Shown here: in pieces, positions 60,206 through 64,000 of the stretch
Numbering within the stretch: the first letter of the stretch is position 1
How the letters are laid out: each line of letters begins with the position of its first letter
NCBI RefSeq assembly: GCF_036053395.1
Contig: NZ_CP107942.1
Coordinates: 10,220,001 to 10,284,000, forward strand
Direction: 5' to 3'
From: Actinoplanes sp. NBC_00393
GTDB taxonomy: Bacteria; Actinomycetota; Actinomycetes; Mycobacteriales; Micromonosporaceae
DNA length: 64,000 nucleotides
The notes under the pieces: model-generated
Database searches by the model: none
Seen by the model: the letters and a program-made list of their open reading frames with translations, nothing else
What the model was told of the DNA's origin: nothing
Translations under genes and position numbers: made by a program

Positions 60206-61060
60206 GTGCCGGATGATGAGCTTCTTCGATCGACGTTGCGCGACCAGTGGCACCTCGTCCCTACCGAGATCATCGAGCAACCGAGGACCGTGATGTCGCG
60301 CGGCTGGGAGATCGCCGCGGGGGACGGGCGCTATGTGGCCCGGCTGGCCGAGAGCGCTGCCCGGCAGCAGATCGAGGCCGGCCTGATGGCAGCCGAGCAT
60401 CTGCGCACGGTTCGCATAGACGCGGGCGAGCCGATTCGTACGCTCGGCGGCGGCCTGACCGCGGACACACCGCAGGGCGCGCTGGCCGTCCTGCGCCGGG
60501 TCCCCGGGCGGCACCTGGACGGCCGCGACCCCGTTGACCAGCAGTGGTGGGGTGAGCGGCTCGGCGCCGTACACCGGGCCCTGCAGGGCTTCCGCCACCC
60601 GGGCCTGCGCCCGTGGCAGCTGCTCGACCCCGACGCGCCGCATCTGGACGCGGAGCCGTGGCTGCGCGTGGCGGTCACCGGCGCGGTCACCGCGACCACT
60701 CGGCTGACCGTCACCGACCAGCTCACCTACGGCGTGCTGCACGGGGATCCGGCGCCCGGCACGTTCGTGCTGGACGCCGACACCGGCCGATCCGGGCTGC
60801 TGCACTGCGGGGCGAGCGGCACCGGCCCGCTCGTCTACGACGTGGCCGCCGCGGTGGCGTACGCCGGAGGCCCGGAACACGCTGTCGAACTGCTCGACGG
60901 ATACCGGGCGGCCGGGCCGGTCAGCGCCGACGAACTGGACGCCGCGCTGCCGGTCCTGCTGCGGCTGCGCTGGGCGGTCCAGGCGGAGCGGGCCGCCTGG
61001 CGGGGGTGCGGCAAGGCGCTGGGCGAGGCGAAGCGGGCCCTGGAGTCCATGCCCGGATGA
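60206..61060 (+). CDS. Aminoglycoside phosphotransferase-like protein, likely a pseudokinase
   Basis: About 284 residues from GTG 60206; ATG 60185 in frame is possible. The APH/choline-kinase fold is recognisable: GRYVARLAE as the ATP-binding Lys/Arg strand, WWGERLGAVHRAL, and GVLHGDPAPGTFVLD. In the catalytic loop Asp181 of HGD remains, but the usual Asn is Thr186, and the metal-binding IDW segment reads LLHCG with His200. These substitutions argue against ordinary kinase activity. It may bind a ligand or regulate a partner. It is followed closely by the exoribonuclease gene. Confidence 0.85.
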   Translation: MPDDELLRSTLRDQWHLVPTEIIEQPRTVMSRGWEIAAGDGRYVARLAESAARQQIEAGLMAAEHLRTVRIDAGEPIRTLGGGLTADTPQGALAVLRRVPGRHLDGRDPVDQQWWGERLGAVHRALQGFRHPGLRPWQLLDPDAPHLDAEPWLRVAVTGAVTATTRLTVTDQLTYGVLHGDPAPGTFVLDADTGRSGLLHCGASGTGPLVYDVAAAVAYAGGPEHAVELLDGYRAAGPVSADELDAALPVLLRLRWAVQAERAAWRGCGKALGEAKRALESMPG

Positions 61061-61126
61061 CGATGGGCAAGGATGCTCAAGACAGTCTTCAGTCCTTTCT
61101 AGGGCGGCGGGTGGGGAGGTCGGACG

Positions 61127-61621
61127 GTGGTCTATCGCTATTTCTACGACTGTGAATTCATCGAGGACGGCCGCATCGTCGACCTCGTGTCGATCGGCGT
61201 CGTCGACGAGTTCGGCCGCGAGTTCTACGCGGTCAGCACCGAGTTCGACGACTCCCGCGCCGTGCCCTGGGTGCGCCGCAACGTGCTCGACAAGCTGCCG
61301 TCCCCGTCCGACAAGGCGTGGCGCAGCCGGGAGCGGATCCGTGCCGATCTCTACGAGTTCCTCGTCGAGCCGATCCGCGGGCGCAACGAGCAGATGGAGC
61401 TCTGGGCCTGGTACGCCGCGTACGACCACGTCGCGCTCGCACAGCTGTGGGGTGCGATGCCGGCGCTGCCCCGGGAGATCCCCCGGTTCACCAAGGATCT
61501 GCGCCAGCGCTGGGACGACCTGAACCGGCCGGCCCTGCCGGAGATGGCCGGACGGCACGACGCGCTGGTCGACGCCCGGCACAATCTGGCGCGCTGGCAG
61601 GTCATGACCTCGAAGGCCTGA
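61127..61621 (+). CDS. 3'-5' exoribonuclease (Rv2179c-like, DEDD fold)
   Basis: 164 residues from GTG 61127, preceded by GGGGAGG seven bases upstream. It closely resembles M. tuberculosis Rv2179c, a structurally characterised 3'-5' exoribonuclease: RYFYDCEFIEDGRIVDLVSIGVVDEFGREFYAVSTEFD, ELWAWYAAYDHVALAQLWG and RHDALVDARHNLARWQ. The acidic catalytic residues are Asp and Glu in YDCEF, Asp in AYDH and Asp in ALVDA. It acts on RNA 3' ends in the cytoplasm. Its 3' end overlaps the convergent TetR gene by 20 bp. Confidence 0.92.
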   Translation: MVYRYFYDCEFIEDGRIVDLVSIGVVDEFGREFYAVSTEFDDSRAVPWVRRNVLDKLPSPSDKAWRSRERIRADLYEFLVEPIRGRNEQMELWAWYAAYDHVALAQLWGAMPALPREIPRFTKDLRQRWDDLNRPALPEMAGRHDALVDARHNLARWQVMTSKA

Positions 61622-62261
61622 GCGGGGGCACGCACTCGCGCATGACGGCCCGGATGTCCGTCTCGGTCGGCTCCGGGCCGAGGTCGCCGTTGTCCGGGCG
61701 GGCGCGCAGGCCGTCGAGGACCAGCTCCAGATACCGCTCGTAGAGGCCGGGCCGGCACTCGGCGCTGTGCTGCGCCAGGTCGGTGACCATCGCCATGATG
61801 ATCGGGAAGTCCCGGAACCCGGCGTCCGGCCGCAGGGTGCCCTCGGCGTGCGCCCGGTCCATCAGCTGCTCCAGCAGGGGCACGAGATGCTCGCCGGCCG
61901 TCACGAAGTGGTGCTCGTCCATGCTCAGCGCGGCGTCGCGCAGGCCGCGGTCGGAGGCGTGCATCCGGGCCGAGCGGCGCAGGAAGTCGGTCAGGCCGTC
62001 CCACGCGGACGGTGCCGCGAGGGCTTCCTCGGCGAGCGTGACCAGATCCTCCAGGCGGTCCGTGAAGACCGCTTCGACCAGGGCCTCCTTGGTGGGGAAG
62101 CGGCGATAGACCGTACCCACCCCGACGCCGGCGTGGTGGGCCACGTCGTCCAGCGTGGCGGCGAAGCCGCGGGCCGCGAAGACCTCCCGGGCCGCCTCGA
62201 GAATCCGCTCCCGGTTGCGCTGGGCGTCCCGCCGCAACGGGCGGACCTCGGTGCCTGTCAT
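61602..62261 (-). CDS. TetR-family regulator
   Basis: 219 residues from ATG 62261. The DNA-binding domain is NRERILEAAREVFAARGFAATLDDVAHHAGVGVGTVYRRFPTKEALVEAVF at about 14-63. The C-terminal ligand-binding domain is typical. It is divergent from the MFS exporter gene, with two palindromic boxes between, and is the likely repressor of that gene and of itself. Confidence 0.94.
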   Translation of the reverse strand: MTGTEVRPLRRDAQRNRERILEAAREVFAARGFAATLDDVAHHAGVGVGTVYRRFPTKEALVEAVFTDRLEDLVTLAEEALAAPSAWDGLTDFLRRSARMHASDRGLRDAALSMDEHHFVTAGEHLVPLLEQLMDRAHAEGTLRPDAGFRDFPIIMAMVTDLAQHSAECRPGLYERYLELVLDGLRARPDNGDLGPEPTETDIRAVMRECVPPLRPSRS

Positions 62262-62284
62262 GTGGTCAAGCCTACAACTAAGCG

Positions 62285-62337
62285 GAGGTCAATCCTCAAC
62301 TTCCGCTGCTAGCCTGCCGAAGTGGAGGACGAACCTC
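62285..62337. promoter_or_regulatory. Two TetR operator candidates (GAGG-N5-CCTC)
   Basis: GAGG tcaat CCTC at 62285-62297 and GAGG acgaa CCTC at 62325-62337, each inside a longer shared sequence CCTCAACTTC. Their centres are 40 bp apart (about four helical turns). They flank the divergent promoters. Confidence 0.7.
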
Positions 62338-62354
62338 AACTTCGGAAGGCCGGC

Positions 62355-63830
62355 ATGAGCACCCTTACTGATCGACCACTACCCGCCGAACTGAAGACCG
62401 GACGCTGGTGGGCCCTCGTGGTGCTGGCGCTGGCCCAGCTCATGGTGGTGCTGGACGCCACGATCGTGAACATCGCGCTGCCCACCGCGCAGGCCGACCT
62501 GGCGTTCGACGACGCCGGCCGGCAGTGGGTGGTCACCGGTTACGCCCTCGCGTTCGGCAGCCTGCTGCTGCTCGGCGGCCGGCTCTCCGACTTCTTCGGC
62601 CGCAAGCGGATGTTCCTCATCGGCCTGGTCGGCTTCGCGCTGGCCTCCGCGCTCGGCGGCGCCGCGAACAGCCTCGAGCTGTTGATCGTCGCGCGGGCGC
62701 TGCAGGGCGCCTTCGGTGCCGCCCTGGCCCCGGCCGCGCTCTCGCTGCTCTCCACGACCTTCACCGAGCCGGCCGAGCGCGGCAAGGCGTTCGGCATCTT
62801 CGGCGCCATCTCCGGTGCCGGCGGCGGCATCGGCCTGCTGCTCGGCGGCGTGCTCACCGAGTACGTCTCCTGGCGCTGGTGCCTCTACGTCAACCTGGTG
62901 ATCGCCGCGCTGGCCGTGATCGGCGCGCTCACCAAGCTGCGTGACGAGCCGGTCGCGGCGCACGGCAAGATCGACATTCCGGGTACGGTCACCGCCGTCT
63001 CGGGCCTCGTCGCCCTGGTCTACGGCCTGGCCAACGCCGAGACCGACGGCTGGACCGACGCCATGACGCTCGGCCCGATCGTGGCCGGTCTGGCCCTGCT
63101 CGGCCTGTTCATCGGTATCGAGCGCCGGGTCGCCCACCCGCTGCTGCCGATGCGCGTGGTGCTGGACCGCAACCGCGGCGGCTCATACGCCTCGATCGCG
63201 ATCGCCGGCGCCGGCATGTTCGGCATCTTCCTGTTCCTCACCTACTACCTGACCACGGTGCTGGCGTTCACCCCGATCAAGACCGGTCTGGCGTTCCTGC
63301 CGATGCTCGGCTCGGTCATGCTCACCGCCACGACGGCCGGCTCGATGCTCGCGCCCAAGATCGGCCCGCGCCCGCTGGTCCCGGTCGGCGCCCTGGTCGC
63401 CGCGGCCGGCATGGTCTTCCTGACCCGGCTCGACCTCGACTCGACGTACGCCGGCGGAGTCCTGCCCGGCCTGATCGTCATCGGTCTCGGCCTCGGTCTG
63501 GTCTTCGCGCCCACGCAGAACGCCGCCACCTCGGGCGTCGAGCACTGGGACGCCGGCGTCGCGTCCGCAATGATCAACACGGTCCAGCAGATCGGCGGTT
63601 CGATAGGCACCGCGCTGCTCAGCTCGTTCTTCGCCACCACGGTCGAGGATCACCTGGCCGGCCAGGCCCCGACCCAGCAGCTCGCGCTCCAGGCCCAGCT
63701 CGACGGGTACCACACCGTCTTCTGGTGGTCGGCCGGCTTCTTCGTCCTGGCCGCCGTGGTCGCTGCCGTGCTGTTCCGGACCGGCCCGCTCGACGTCGAC
63801 CCGGACGCGCCGCCCGCCATGGCCCACTGA
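62355..63830 (+). CDS. MFS drug exporter, DHA2 (14-helix) family
   Basis: 491 residues from ATG 62355, chosen for GGAAGG five bases upstream; a GTG at 62322 would run through the operator box. Fourteen hydrophobic helices fit the DHA2 family. Motif VLDATIVNIALPTAQADL in helix 1, GGRLSDFFGRKRMFLIGL (motif A) and GGGIGLLLGGVLTEYVSWRWCLYVN (motif C) are clear. It is likely a proton-driven multidrug exporter induced through the divergent TetR. No fused domain is seen. Confidence 0.94.
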   Translation: MSTLTDRPLPAELKTGRWWALVVLALAQLMVVLDATIVNIALPTAQADLAFDDAGRQWVVTGYALAFGSLLLLGGRLSDFFGRKRMFLIGLVGFALASALGGAANSLELLIVARALQGAFGAALAPAALSLLSTTFTEPAERGKAFGIFGAISGAGGGIGLLLGGVLTEYVSWRWCLYVNLVIAALAVIGALTKLRDEPVAAHGKIDIPGTVTAVSGLVALVYGLANAETDGWTDAMTLGPIVAGLALLGLFIGIERRVAHPLLPMRVVLDRNRGGSYASIAIAGAGMFGIFLFLTYYLTTVLAFTPIKTGLAFLPMLGSVMLTATTAGSMLAPKIGPRPLVPVGALVAAAGMVFLTRLDLDSTYAGGVLPGLIVIGLGLGLVFAPTQNAATSGVEHWDAGVASAMINTVQQIGGSIGTALLSSFFATTVEDHLAGQAPTQQLALQAQLDGYHTVFWWSAGFFVLAAVVAAVLFRTGPLDVDPDAPPAMAH

Positions 63831-63893
63831 TGGTTCGCGGGGCCGAGCCGGGGAAGTGAAGGGGGTGACAACCCCTACCGGAGGTGACGAGCG

Positions 63894-64000
63894 ATGACTG
63901 CGACCGAGCAGGAGCAGCGCGAGAAGGTCAAGAAGATGGTGGCCGACGCGCGGATCTGCATGCTGACCACGATGACCGAGGACCACCGGCACGTCAGCCG
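63894..64000 (+). CDS. Pyridoxamine-5'-phosphate-oxidase-like (PNPOx/general stress protein 26) protein, partial
   Basis: From ATG 63894, preceded by GGAGG nine bases upstream, a frame runs off the window. The visible 35 residues end in ICMLTTMTEDHRHVSR, which resembles the first beta strand of the split-barrel FMN-binding general stress proteins. The fragment is too short to define the cofactor or substrate. It is probably the next gene after the MFS exporter. Confidence 0.6.
   Translation, partial: MTATEQEQREKVKKMVADARICMLTTMTEDHRHVS

Overview
This window is a chromosomal segment of a very GC-rich actinomycete. Gene content and order, frequent GTG starts, and families such as PimB, AdoK, CtaF and QcrCAB point to Actinobacteria. 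The mixture of Micromonosporaceae-type genes suggests an Actinoplanes-like member of that family, but the exact genus is an inference. I see no rRNA, tRNA, phage, integrase, transposase or CRISPR signature. It reads as core chromosome with lineage-specific low-complexity genes and intergenic repeat arrays.

Layout. 0-10 kb: the start of cobS, a CobU/CobT-like fusion, a 65-residue protein with a site-2-type protease, an aldo/keto reductase, and a giant low-complexity protein ending in TPR-like and WG repeats. 10-14.4 kb: a three-gene ABC-2 exporter, then an XRE-cupin regulator divergent from azlCD. 14.4-15 kb: a 63-bp tandem repeat array between convergent genes. 15-23 kb: DUF3043, murA, nadA, glycerate kinase, erpA, adenosine kinase, a P-loop kinase, and a cysteine desulfurase/TusA pair. 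23-32 kb: the respiratory block ctaC-ctaF, trpD, a REC-like gene, a CtaG-like gene and ctaE-qcrCAB (ctaD absent), then a stand-alone AsnC ligand-binding domain. 32.2-33.3 kb: a second repeat region. 33-42.7 kb: nucleotidyltransferase, NUDIX, a RelA/SpoT homologue, an exonuclease-UvrC fusion, a NYN protein, a small Cys protein, an M48 protease and PimB. 42.9-50.4 kb: an ABC exporter, thioredoxin, MFS/MarR, DUF4395 and a NarL-type two-component system. 50.5-64 kb: SRPBCC protein, repeat-rich CxxC protein, glucokinase, EEP nuclease, flavin monooxygenase, an alpha/beta-hydrolase-like protein, OtsA, a DUF2007/DUF308-like membrane protein, acyltransferase, CRP, an APH-like pseudokinase, a 3'-5' exoribonuclease, TetR/MFS and the start of a PNPOx-like gene.

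Much of the window (cobT/cobS, glycerate kinase, HesB/ErpA, adoK, ctaC, ctaF, qcrCAB-ctaE, trpD, exonuclease-UvrC, pimB, SRPBCC, acyltransferase, exoribonuclease) parallels the M. tuberculosis Rv2179c-Rv2208 neighbourhood as I know it. It is therefore an ancient conserved block with lineage-specific insertions.

The most notable signals are: (1) a repeat family with nested inverted repeats, forming arrays at 14.4 kb and 32.6 kb, with flanking genes whose stop codons lie inside the repeat arm; (2) three promoters sharing the 9-mer (C/T)TGTCGTAC, an 8-bp spacer and TANNNT, which resemble the PafBC/RecA-NDp DNA-damage promoter, two of them predicting leaderless starts; (3) several predicted pseudoenzymes: the CobT-like domain, an alpha/beta hydrolase with Ser replaced by Gly, and an APH-like kinase lacking metal-binding residues.
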